Source: Lantana camara (taxonomy: Eukaryota > Streptophyta > Magnoliopsida > Lamiales > Verbenaceae). Taken from it: a stretch of 64,000 nt of DNA. Position 1 is the stretch's first letter. Every line of letters starts with the position of its first letter. The DNA lies in the NCBI GenBank assembly GCA_037501455.1, contig CM074857.1:98117501-98181500 (forward strand). The letters run 5' to 3'. Shown here piece by piece: positions 9,387 to 19,807 of the stretch. The notes under the pieces were generated by a model, which worked only from the letters and a program-made list of their open reading frames with translations, made no database searches and was not told where the DNA came from. The position numbers were made by a program, and so were the translations under genes.

Positions 9387-9930
9387 AGCAACGAATTTTT
9401 CGTTGCTAAATAATAAATATATTATTAATTTTTTAATCATATGTTTATAGCAACGGATTTTCCGTTGCTAATCTTTTTTTTATTTATTTATTTTTTCTTC
9501 CTTATAGCAACGAAAAATCCGTTGCTAATATTTTTCATATTTATTTATTTTTATTTCTTTTTTGTCTTCCATATTGCTAATATTTTTTATATTTATTTAT
9601 TTTTATTTTTATTTTTTCTTTCATATAGCAACGAAATAGCAACGGATTTTCCGTTGCAAATATTTATAAACATTATATTATTTTTTATTAGGTTTTTATT
9701 TTAATAGCAACGGAATTTCCGTCGCTATATATACCAATTTATTTATTTTTTGTATTATTTAATTTTAGCAACGAAAAATCCATTGCTATTTTTTTTCATA
9801 TATAGCAACGGTTTTAGCAACGAAAATTCCGTTGCTAAAGCATTTTGCCACGAATTTTTTTTTCGTTGCTATATCCGTTGCTAAATAGCAACGAATAATT
9901 TTCGTTGCTATATGACAGATTTCTAGTAGT
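9387..9930. repeat. subterminal inverted-repeat cluster (GCAACGGAAAATCCGTTGC units)
   Basis: About ten short near-palindromes of the form AGCAACG-Nn-CGTTGCTA occur with variable centres, for example at 9448, 9508, 9640, 9707, 9767, 9815 and 9886. Dense subterminal repeats next to the terminus are the usual transposase-binding architecture of CACTA elements. Confidence 0.75.
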
Positions 9931-9989
9931 GGCTCCAACTGCCCCTCCGACCGCTCCTGTCCCCAAAGCTCCAACTCCCCAAGCCTTAG

Positions 9990-10095
9990 AGCCGGATGCA
10001 TAAGTTATCCTCCTCCATCTATCTGCAATCTCTTTTCCCATTGTCGAAGGTTATCCTCCTCCATCTGTCTGCAATCTCTTTTCCCATTATAGAAG
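9990..10095. repeat. ~46-bp tandem duplication
   Basis: The phrase GTTATCCTCCTCCATCT followed by GTCTGCAATCTCTTTTCCC occurs twice in a row (about 10003 and 10049) with one or two differences. It sits between the CACTA end and the LTR-like unit. Confidence 0.7.
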
Positions 10096-11210
10096 GCTAA
10101 AATTTATGGCCAATTAAAACACGACACGTGGAAATAAATATATATTGAATATCAAAAATAAAAGATTTTCTATTTTATTTTTAGGAATTCAAACAAATAA
10201 TATTCCTAGAATTTAATAGTTAATTAATTGATATTTTAATATATATTAAATGTATCAAAATTTCATATTTGGCAATAAAATCAAATCAAGTCAAATAAAG
10301 AAAGTCAAATGTAATATTCTAGAAATCAAATCATATCTTTTGATTTATAGAAGATATTACGAAATCGACGAGAACCAATCAGAATGAAGTCTTCTTTTGA
10401 TTATTATGGAAAGATTTGCCTCTCCTACACCTATAAATAGAGGCCTTGTACAAGCAAAAAAATCACAACTGACACAACACAACTCGGAGATAAGAAGGAG
10501 CAAGCCACAAAGCAAGGAGAAAGAAGTTCTTCGGCGTTCTTCAGCATCCTCGGCGTTCTTCGGCATCTTCAACGGCGTTCTCCGCAAAAGTCAGCATCAA
10601 CGGCGTTCAATCCGGAATCAAAGCATCGAAGTAGTGTTCCGGTGCGGTGTTGCTCTCCTCAACGAAATCAAGTCAAATTTAAGTTGATCGAAGCAAGATT
10701 CAAGGTGTTCTTCGCGTTTTTCGTAAAGATAAACAAATCGAAGCGTTCGATCCGCAACAAAGCGTCAAGTCCGTGAATCCGGCGTTTTTCCCAAATCAAC
10801 TCGAAGGTGCTTCAAGGGTGTTCTTCGGGAAAGTCAACAAATCGAGGCGTTCAATCCGCAATCAAAGCATCAAATTCAGATTTTGGCGTTGCTCCTCAAC
10901 AAATTCAAAACAAATCATCATCAAAGGTGTTCTTCAGCGTGTTCTTCGGCGTTCACAAAATCAAGGCGTTTAATTCGCGATCAAGTCGAAAGATCCGCAA
11001 TTAACGTTTTCAGAAGCAAATCAAATCCAACGGAAGATCGAAGCTCCAGAATCAACAAAGGCGTTTCAAACCTTCCGGATTTCAGCAAATTCTTGTAGAA
11101 AGAATCAGAGGAGAAAAAACAGAGATTGTACCCACAAATTTGGATAAATCAATAAAATTCATTTGTGATTATTTTTCTTGTGTTTAATTATTTAATTAAC
11201 ACGGAAATTG
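10096..11210 (+). repeat. LTR-like unit with plus-strand TATA box and poly(A) signal
   Basis: A good TATA box (CTATAAATAG at 10431-10440) is followed by about 650 bp of imperfect repeats around GGCGTTCTTCGGC and AATCAAAGC, then AATAAAATTC at about 11148 and a possible LTR end GAGTTACA at about 11208. These are features of an LTR transcript, but I found no clean TG start, primer site or target duplication, so the boundaries are approximate. Short frames across the repeats (10397-11098) look like repeat products. Confidence 0.4.
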
Positions 11211-12638
11211 AGTTACACCCATAATTGTGATTTTTTTGTTTCCTTCTTACGCATGAATTTCTGAGGGCTTAGAATGCCCTCTTATTTTGTACTCATGAGC
11301 ATCAGCTCTTCGTTTTTAATGAATGAACATTTTGTTTCCTGCAACGTCTCTGTGATGCATTTTACTTTGTGCTTGTTCTATCACATTCTGGTCATTAAGA
11401 ACTTGAGTAAAAAAGCTAAGTAAACACGGCATACAAACTTGTAAAATTTTTCTTTGATGAACACGATGGTCGTGCTTAAAGGGTACCCTGGCTAAGACAT
11501 TGAAATTTGTCAAAGTTTCTCCATAATTGTTAAGTCATTGGTAAACGCGAGGGTCCCACTTTGAGGGAGCCCTGGTTAAGACATAAAAACTTGTTAAAGC
11601 TCTCCATGACCATTATGTCTTTAATAAACGCGAGGGTCCTGCTATGAGGGTACCCTGATTAAGACTTGTATAATCTTGCATAAAAGTTTCTTACAAACAT
11701 AAGATGCGAGGGGTTTTTTCACGAGGGCCCCCCGGTCACTTGAGGTCTGTATGAGTACTTGTGATATGCACGAGGGGGCTTCTTTCGAGGGCTTCCTGGC
11801 TGCTTACAAAGTTTTCATCATTCAAAAAGCAGGCGAGGGGACTTCATTCGAGGCCCCCTCTCCCCCCCCCCCCCTCCCCGGTTATCTAGTGAATTCCTAG
11901 CATGTTTTGAAAGAATGGGAGCGAGGGTCATTCGAGGGGCACATTCTCGTGGACACCCTGCTTATCATTTTTAGTATTGCAAACGTTTATCCTAGAATGG
12001 GAGCGAGGGTCACTTTGCATGGACGCCCTGGTCAAGATTCATGAAAACCTAAAGGTTTTAACGAGCTTTGGATACGAGGGCCACTTTGCGTGGGCTCCCT
12101 GGTCCTTTTAAGATATTTTAAGGGTTTGAAACAAGCGCGAGGGACCTTGTTCCAAAAGTTTCCCTGGCTACTTCAGAATTTTCTGCTGGATTTTTGTAAA
12201 GCACGCGAGGGTGTCTCACCTGAGGGCTCCCTGGTTAACACTTGCCATTATGAATTCCCATTTTGGATAGAACGCGAGGGGCTCATCTACGAGACTTCCC
12301 TGGTTATCCGGGATATCCCTACGAGCGTGGAGTAGGTCTCGTACCGGCTATCTGACGGCTTCGAGCATGAACCAGAAGCGAATTCCGGTTGGCTCTGCTT
12401 TTCGCCTTGGAACCAATTTTTCGAACTTAGCGCTCGTTAAGCAAGGTCCTTAGTGAGAGTGGGATTCACACGCCTTGGGCCTGTGTGGCTCTTTCCTAGG
12501 TTTACAAGGGGGAATTTCTAGCCATTCACAAGAACATAAAGAAAACTTTAAAGAAAACCATCCGAATATATTGCACTGGTAAGCAAGAGATACAACGAGC
12601 CCCAATTAATGGGCTTTTTACAGTTATTCCAAGAACAT
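11211..12638 (-). repeat. 3' untranslated region of a Tat-type element with ~65-90-bp tandem repeats
   Basis: Between 11460 and 12310 a motif of the form GCGAGGGTCCC...GAGGGnnCCCTGGTTAAGAC recurs about eleven times (for example 11547, 11626, 11829, 11919, 12001, 12135, 12203, 12273). It lies directly 3' of the minus-strand Tat pol relic. Tandem repeats in the 3' UTR are known from Tat/Ogre elements. A poly-C run is at about 11863-11879. No gene is seen. Confidence 0.65.
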
Positions 12639-15115
12639 TTAGACATAGAACCGTCAAAGGTCAGATGCATTCCAGGGACGAGGGAGTCGCTCACCTTGAA
12701 GTGTCTAGAGCGTGTAGGTATTGTTGGCTCTGATTTGTATGATTTTAAATGGTCCTTTCCAATTTGTATCCAATTTTCCACGTGCTTTGACACTTCGAAT
12801 TTCTTTAAGACTAGGTCTCCCATCTGGAACGTTCTTTCCTTGACTCGTTTGTTGTACTGACGAGTCACAAATGCTTTATACTTATGGATACGAGCCCAAG
12901 CGTTATCTCTCTTTTCTTCCAAAAAATCTAGCTCAAGGGCCCTGCTTTCCTTGTTGGCTTCAGGCTCGAAATACGCAATGCGCGCAGATTCTTGTGCAAT
13001 TTCTGCGGGTATCATTGCCTCTGAACCATAGACAAGCAAGTAAGGAGTCTCGCCAGTGGCCGCTCGTGGGGTGGTGTGGTAAGCCCATAAAGCCCCTTGT
13101 AACTCCTCAGCCCACTCACTCTTTTTGCTTTCGAGCATAGTCTTTAAGTGTTGTAAAATGATCCTGTTGGTGACTTCAGCTTGACCGTTGACCTGAGGGT
13201 GATCCACGGAAGTGAAGCATTGTTCGATGCCTAATTCTGAGCACCATTCCTTGGTATCCTCTGCTATGAATTGGGACCCGTTGTCTGAAACGAGCACCCT
13301 CGGGATACCATATCTGCAGATGATGTTCTTCTATACAAAGTCTCTCACTATCCTGAAGGTAATTTTGGCAACAGCCTCGGCTTCGGCCCATTTTGTGAAG
13401 TAATCAACGACCAGGATGACGAACTTTTTCTGTCCGACCGCCATTGGTAGGGGGCCTACAATGTCAATGCCCCCATTGATCAAAGGGCCAAGAAACGTCT
13501 ATTGGGATCATTTGGGCAATTGGTAGTTGTGGAACGTTGGAGTGAAATTGGCACTTGGGGCGTTTCTTGGAAAATGCAATGGCGTCTTGGAGGATCGAGG
13601 GCCAGTAGAATCCGCTTCTCAGTATCTTTTTTGTAAGAGCACGCCCCCCAGAATGATTCCCGTAGCTCCCACTGTGGATATGTTCGAGAGTCTCTTTGGC
13701 CTGCGAGGGCCTTAAGAATCTCATTAGTGGGCCTTGGAAGGATTTCTTGAATAGTCTCCCCTCATGATCTAGGGAGAAACGAGGGCCTTGTTCCTAATTT
13801 TCCGTGCCTCTACTTTTTCGGTGGGATAAATGCCATCTTTAAGAAATCTGACAATGTCATCGAGCCAGCAGGGCTCACTGGGATCAATCATGACTACCGC
13901 TCGGGCAGGAGCCTTTCCTTTTATCAATGGCTCCTCCGTTCTCAGGAACTTAATAGAAACTTCGCAAGGCCCTTCTAGAGCGGAAGCAAATTTGGACAGA
14001 GCATCAGTGCGCTCATTCTCCGCTCGTGGAACTTGAAGCAAATGAGATTCCTTGAATTTCCCAATTATCTCTTTTGTTTTCTCCAAGTACTGTACCATAG
14101 TGGTTTCTCGAGCCTCATAAGTTCCTTCAATCTGACTTGCAATCAATTGAGAATCTACATAAGCCGTGATCCTGGAGGCTCCATTTTGAAAGGCAATTTT
14201 GAACCCTTGAATGAGAGCCTCGTACTCTGCCTCATTATTTGTGACTTGAAAATCCAATCCGAATGCGAAGTCTATCTCAATTCCCTTGGGACCTCTGAGA
14301 GTCACCCCTGCTCCTCCCCCTTGAGAGGTCGAGGAACCATCTGTGTGCAGGGTCCAAAAATCGTTGTTTTCTAGAGCGGCAGACTCTAAACTAAAGCGCT
14401 CAACCAGTAACTCCGCGACCGTCTGCGCTTGTATAGTTGTTCTGGGATTGAAGCTTATGTCAAACTGGCTTAATTCAATAGCCCATGTTATTAATCTTCC
14501 AGAAATGTCTGGCTTGGATAGGACCTACTTCAGCGGTTGGTCTGTAAGGACGGTGATTGAGTGTGCCTGAAAATAAGGCCTCAGTCTTCGTGATGCATTA
14601 ATGAGAGCAAAACCAAAATTTTCAATCTGCAGATATTTCTTTTCCGCGCCTTGTAACGTCTTACTCAGGTAGTAAACAGGTAAATGCTTACGCTCGCGCA
14701 CGGCCACCAAAACTGCGCTCATGGCTTCCATGGAAATCGAGAGTTATACGAATAAGTTTTCTCCTTCGACCGGCTTTGTCAGGAGCGAAGCGCACGAGAG
14801 GTAAGTCTTTATATCTAGAAATGCCTTTTCGCATTCTTCAGTCCAAGTGAAATTACGAGCGTTGCGCAAGCTCTTGAGAAACGGTAGATTTCGATCCGCA
14901 GAACGGGAAATGAATCTGTTCAAAGATATGATCTTCCCCACTAACACTTGCACCTCCCTGACGTTACGAGGGGACGGATATCTAAGATGGTTTGATCTTC
15001 TCTGGATTAGCTTCAATTCCACGCTGGCTGACCATATAGCCTAAGAATTTTTCCCCTCGTACCCCAAACGTACACTTAGAGGTATTCAACTTCATGTCGT
15101 ACTAGCGCAAAATAC
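12639..15115 (-). pseudogene. pol: Tat-lineage pol relic: partial RT, RNase H, second RNase H, integrase
   Basis: Reading minus from about 15115: the last part of reverse transcriptase ([20 protein letters not shown]), the connection and RNase H (about 15020-14525, ITVLTDQPL), a second archaeal-type RNase H (14305-13850, NNEAEYEALI and VDSQLIASQ), then integrase. The integrase N-terminal zinc finger is at about 13700-13540, its first cysteine apparently replaced by arginine (KKRPKCQ). The catalytic residues are visible as IDIVGP, SDNGSQF and GQAEVTNR. A second RNase H before integrase is diagnostic of the Tat clade of Ty3/gypsy. Several stops and frameshifts break the frame (for example near 13465 and 13330). 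The RT palm with its catalytic aspartates is absent because the relic is cut at about 15115. It pairs with the antisense ORF relic at 5276-6412. Confidence 0.85.
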
Positions 15116-15179
15116 AAAATGTAATTATTTTGTTAGTTGACTAACGGTGGGACTAGTCTTGCAACAGTTTAGAATCAAA
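15116..15179. other. short flank, target of the solo LTR
   Basis: The sequence left of the solo LTR continues into that right of it (17123 onward). TCAAA at 15175-15179 is the left copy of the target duplication. Confidence 0.6.
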
Positions 15180-17122
15180 TGTTAGGAATAGTGCCCTAGA
15201 AAGCCGATTGTATATCCGCTTTGTGCTTTTCCTTATTGTAATCACAGACAATCTTTGAATGAAATAACGAATTGAGGCAACACTTCTTTATATGCTCTTG
15301 TTTGGTATGCGTTTACATTAGCTGTGCATGTATGAGAACTCCCCTAATCCTGATGACTTTAGGACTCTACCATTTAGGTGAAATGGTTCATGAAACGAGC
15401 CCTATATCACATAAGTCATGATTAGTAAAATACTCCAAGCCGATGAGTCCTACAGACAGTGGGAGTGTCAACCTGACTCCTTTAAGGCTTGCTTGTGGGA
15501 TCACGCCCTTAAGAAGGACCACCTTGTTTCATGGAGGTGCAAAGTGTATAGTTGATACGTGCGTGATACATGAGGGTGCTTACTTTAATAAGTAAGTTCA
15601 CTGAGGTGCCCCGTGTGAGAACATTCCTAAATGGGAAAGGAAGTTTCTATTTCAGGAAATGGAAACTTCCAGATTAGGAAATATCGCACGAGTCATTGAT
15701 GTGATTAATTGATCCTTAGACTTGAGGTTCCTTGTCACTTTATGAGTTAACTCTGTAGTCTTAGGTATAAGCTTTAAAGGGTGTCACCTTAGACAACTGA
15801 TTCAAGGCTTATGCTGGGGTTGCACAAGTGATTCATGAAAGTGAATGAGAACCAAGAAAGGACCTACACTTGCATTTGCAAGGTGATCTCTTATTGTGTA
15901 AGTCATTCATATGCCATATGGAGTCCTTGGCCAAGGCAGTAGATCAAGACATCAAGAAAAGTGTTTCTTGGATTGAGATCAAATGGATATGAAATGCACT
16001 TAGCGTTAAGACCAGATTATTAGGGTTCTGATTATTCCCTTGCCCTAGATCTTGGTTGAGAGATAGTAAGTAGGAGGATTGTATCTCACATGAATCAATG
16101 ACTTAAAGGTTCTGTCGAATCCGAACATTCCAATTCAGCTAGGGGTTAAACACCTGTTGCTAGACTATGGTCGTTTAATCTGTGGACTGATTAATTAATT
16201 AGTGAATTAATTAATTAGGGTCACTGCTAATTGAATTGAGAACCTAGAGAGTCACACACAACAACTTGGTTACATGAGTTGAGGCTTTAAAATGATTAAA
16301 CGAGTTAATCGAGCCTAGAGGGTTCCACACGTGTGAAACCACACGTGTGGGTCACGTGACTGGACACGTGTCATTGTGACACGTGTGCCACACGTGATTG
16401 TTTAATAATATATTAAATAATTAATTTGTTAATTATTTAATAGACTTTGGTTTAATTTTGAATTAAAAAGAAAGTCTTATTTTGGAGAAAATAATCTAGT
16501 TAATTAATTACGAATTAATTAATTAGATAAAAATAAGTTATTTATTTTATAATAAATAAAGTATAAAATTATCCAAAAATAGTTTGGATATTTTTAGCTC
16601 TCTTAAAAGTTGTCTTGAATTAGAATTCAAAGTCAAAGTCAAAATTACTTGATGATCAAGTAATAGGAGAGAGGGACCAAATCCTTAGTCCATAAGGACT
16701 AGGTTCGGCCGCCCCTCCCCTTTCCTATATATAGGGGAGCTCATGCTCCCCTTTAGAGCTAATTGGCAATTCTTTTGGTTCATGTGTTGAACACCTTCCA
16801 TTCTCCAAGATTAAATTAAACCCTAGGTTAAGCCTAAACACTAACTAGAGAACTAGCATCCTTACTAGTTAGATTGTGATCAAGTTGGTGGACTTTCTCT
16901 AGAGACTTCAAGTTAGAAGTTTGAAGATTCGAGCTTTACCAAGGAGAGGGGATCAAGCCGCGAGAAGAGCTTTCTTGGGTGGCTTGAAACGCTTCAAGAA
17001 AGAACAAAAGAAAAGTAAGATTTTTATCTTTACGAATTTGGTTACACGATTGCGAGTTCAAGATCCTTTTGTTGGGAAATTTTTTTTAAATTCCGCTGCT
17101 TTCTGATTCGTGTTTTCTAACA
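15180..17122 (+). mobile_element. solo LTR of the copia family (1943 bp)
   Basis: It begins TGTTAGGAATAG and ends TTTTCTAACA, and is flanked by perfect TCAAA duplications (15175-15179 and 17123-17127). It is the reverse complement of the LTR at 3329-5275 along its full length, so it lies in plus orientation. No internal sequence is attached, which indicates recombination between two LTRs of one insertion. It carries TATA box CTATATATAG near 16724-16733, the adjacent palindrome GGGGAGCTCATGCTCCCC, and a G-box cluster near 16325-16400. Confidence 0.95.
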
Positions 17123-17127
17123 TCAAA

Positions 17128-17464
17128 TGGGATGTATTTTGGATTTTTTAAACCAATGAGATGTATTTTGGATTTTTTAAACCAATAGGATCTCTATTGC
17201 AACGGTTAGAATCTAATGGGACTAAAATTGCAATTTTCCCCATTACTCATATATTTTCTAATGATGTTTTTGGTAGTTGGCGATATGTATTAAAATAAAA
17301 ACATGCGGATTGACGTGGCATGGAACCATCTTACCGGGAGGCCCAATGAGTGTTCGCCACGTGTCACTTAATTTAGCTCGAGGTTTTTCCTCGAGCTCCC
17401 GACAACTAAATTTACCCCGCCTACTTTTACCTCTCAGGACCTTGACCAAACACATCGGGCCCAA
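17128..17464. repeat. intergenic sequence with a ~31-bp duplication
   Basis: GATGTATTTTGGATTTTTTA followed by AACCAAT occurs twice in a row (about 17131 and 17160). The rest is non-coding. Confidence 0.6.
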
Positions 17465-17850
17465 CACTCGCAAAAAAAAAAACACGGAATTTCGATGGAA
17501 AAAACCGATGGGAGAGACTCGTTGGTAATTCCGAAGGAGAAGCAATGAACAACCGACGGAATTGCAATGACTCTTTCCTTAAAAATTCCAAGAGACGGGC
17601 CGACGATTTTCCGTAGCAAAGACTTCAAAAATAATTGGGGGGGTCTCAAAAAAAATACGCCAAAAGCTTCCGACGGGTACTCCGTCGTAAGGTCATTGGA
17701 AATCCGACAGGCGTCTGCCGTCGGGATGTTCGCATGTGATTTAATTAAAGAACCGATGAAACACTGTCCGTTGGTTATCCGTCGGGACCTTCTTGGGTAA
17801 GAAACTTCCAACGGATAACCGACGGAGGTTTCCCGTCAAAAATCTTTAAA
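17465..17850. mobile_element. CACTA-like subterminal repeats (CCGACGG units)
   Basis: Short inverted units such as CCGACGG, CCGTCGG and TCCGTCGTAAGG recur between 17480 and 17845, resembling CACTA subterminal arrays. CACTCGCAAAAAA at 17465 could be a degraded CACTA-type terminus, but no opposite end was found. The boundaries are uncertain. Confidence 0.4.
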
Positions 17851-18040
17851 ATGAAATTATTATTATAGCCTTCAGATGTTATGAACTATAGGCGTGAAAT
17901 TTTTTCCCCAAATCACTTATCTCATTGTCTGAATTAGCAGGGGTGAAGGAGTTAGGGTTCAAGCACAATTGCTCTGCTGTCACAATTTCTGTTGAAGGTG
18001 AAGATGAAGGTGTTAGGGTTGTTGGAATTTTGAGGTGTTA

Positions 18041-18105
18041 GGCGAAGGTGAAGGTGAAGCAGTTGAAGGTGAAGGTGAAGGTGAAGGAGAAGGAGAAGGA
18101 GAACC
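18041..18105 (+). repeat. GGTGAA hexamer microsatellite
   Basis: About ten imperfect GGTGAA/GGAGAA hexamers follow one another. An upstream run of similar units starts near 17993. The array could encode Gly-Glu repeats in one frame, but no longer frame supports a gene. Confidence 0.8.
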
Positions 18106-18819
18106 CACAATTGCTTAAGCCGCCTTGCTTTAGGTATGTTTTCTTTTGTCTAAATTGGATTGAAATTCCTCAGAAGCTTGAGTATAGTTTATATGTATAT
18201 TGGTTAGGGTTTAAATTTTTGAAATTTACAGTTGGATAATATGAAGCTGGAGTCCTTATGTAAGAGCAAAGATGGAAGCCCGGTGTTTGTGGTTCCATTT
18301 TAGTTGAAGAGAAGTTGTGGTTCGACGGATTTGTTAGGGATTGTGAAACTGTGGTTCGACGGTCTTGTGTGTAAGAGTTTTGTGTGTAGAAGCCAAGGTC
18401 CGTCGAGTTCGAGGGTGATTCATAAATTTGAGGTAAGCTGGCTGTAGCTCTTGCACAAATATTTTGAAAATGTTTTGTGTAGCTGTTGAAACATCATCAT
18501 TGCTCTCCTTCTAAGCTTTTCCCAAAGATTGCTTTTCAGTGCAATTCAGTTTGGTTGATGAGTTATCTTCACTCTCTTCATTTGAAACATTTGGTGAAAT
18601 CTGCGAGAGTGAAAACTTATGAATCTTTTAAAAACTGTTGTACCTTATGTTTCAGACGTTGTCCATTTATCATTCATAATGTACTAATAAGCTGAAAATG
18701 ATAAGAGTTCAATTTTATAGCATGATTCTCACCTCTATGTCAAAATTTTTAGCCTCTGTAACCTGCATCAATAAGCTTTTCTTCCCTTTTGTCACTTGAG
18801 ATTTCTTTTCGATGTGCAG

Positions 18820-18963
18820 TTCGGATTTGGTCCTCAATTGAACATATTTCTGGTTCTGAACCTGAAGAAGATGCTTTAATATCCTTATTTGTTGAAGCGG
18901 TGGAGCAGGCAACAAGAGTGCTGGACGATTTGGATGCTTTGGTCAACTGTTATTCTTACAAAG
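18820..18963 (+). pseudogene. exon-like block of unknown origin (48 codons)
   Basis: A 144-bp block is bounded by a pyrimidine-rich tract with GTGCAG and by AAAG|GTATGA, good plant acceptor and donor sites. It is open in one frame and encodes an acidic, helical-looking segment including GSEPEEDALISLFVEAVEQ. I do not recognise the family. No matching upstream or downstream exon could be joined with confidence. It lies next to CACTA-like repeats on the left, and the Tat element at 19101 lies in what would be the following intron. It may be a transposon-captured exon or a remnant of a host gene. Confidence 0.4.
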
Positions 18964-19100
18964 GTATGATTGGACATTTGATTTCAGAAAATCTGTTGTT
19001 CTTTTTTGTTGTGTTGAAATTATCGGCATAAGTTACAAACAAAGCTTGAATGTATGGTTTGAGGTGGTTGCATTTAAAGTTATATGATATATATTACATG

Positions 19101-19760
19101 TGACGTGGGCCAAGCCGGCCTCGCCACGCAAGCATGAAGGAGACCAATGATCACCAACCACATGCCCCATTGACCATGTTGACCGGTCAGAAGCGCCACG
19201 TAAGCACCCTCGAGTCGATGCACTCGGCCTCAAGCCTTTAAAGGAAGAGGACCCAGGCCACTAGAACTGGATCGGGCCAACCACCATCAAAACAACTCGA
19301 AATCCGTTCGACTTAGTTCAAGGTAGGTCAATAGGAGTTCGACTCATCCACATTCAAGTCGAAACTCGCTCGATCCGATGGAGGGCCCGACGCCGCCGCC
19401 TCCCGTATTTAATGAAGCTGACAATCCGTACCAAGTTGCTGAGATGCATTAAATGCACCTGCAACCAGTACTATTCAGCCATCAATACCCTTCAGGTATA
19501 AATAACCCCTCAAACATGTCATTTATTACACACATTTAATGCACCTCAAGTTAACTAGAACTGCCCCCTTTATCGATTCTGACTTGAGCATCGGACTACC
19601 GACATAGGGTAAATCCCCACCAGTCCCTAGTCGGCCTTTAGTTCACGTTTGCTCCCATCTTGCAGCTCTACCACGAAATTGAGTCCCCACCAATACAAAT
19701 TCTAAGTGGTCAAGTCAACTATTTCGAGCCACCTCAGCAGCCCGAAATTCGACATGATCA
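19101..19760 (+). repeat. 5' LTR of the Tat element (660 bp)
   Basis: It begins TGACGTGG and ends GACATGATCA. The right boundary was set from the last bases shared with the 3' LTR before the sequences part. A TATA-like TATAAATAA lies at about 19498. Confidence 0.93.
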
Positions 19761-19764
19761 TTTT

Positions 19765-19782
19765 TGGCGCCGTCTGTGGGAA
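19765..19782 (+). promoter_or_regulatory. primer binding site region (TGGCGCCGTCTGTGGGAA)
   Basis: A TGGCGCC-type site lies four bases after the 5' LTR. This sequence is common in Tat elements; the exact tRNA (Arg or Asp type) was not resolved by eye. Confidence 0.75.
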
Positions 19783-19807
19783 AACTCAGACAGAAGCCTA
19801 GCACGAA

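Larger units (their letters stand above)
7400..9934. mobile_element. CACTA-type element, right end clear, left end not found
   Basis: The sequence ends at 9934 with ATTTCTAGTAGTG, the reverse complement of a CACTACTAGAAAT terminus typical of CACTA (En/Spm) elements. The last 550 bp contain many inverted copies of GCAACGGAATTTCCGTTGC-like units. The matching left terminus was not found; the same hairpin motif in the 202-bp duplication suggests the element starts near 7400. The interior is AT-rich and shows no transposase frame, so this is a non-autonomous or decayed copy. Confidence 0.55.

Noticed and set aside
10357..11098. Small secreted or Arg-rich proteins from the frames after the TATA box
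   Set aside because: The frames are made of repeated GGCGTTC/AATCAAAGC units and differ between strands; treated as LTR leader.
17258..17811. Overlapping frames of 77-125 codons around the CCGACGG repeats
   Set aside because: Frames on both strands follow the repeat units; no domains or splice context.
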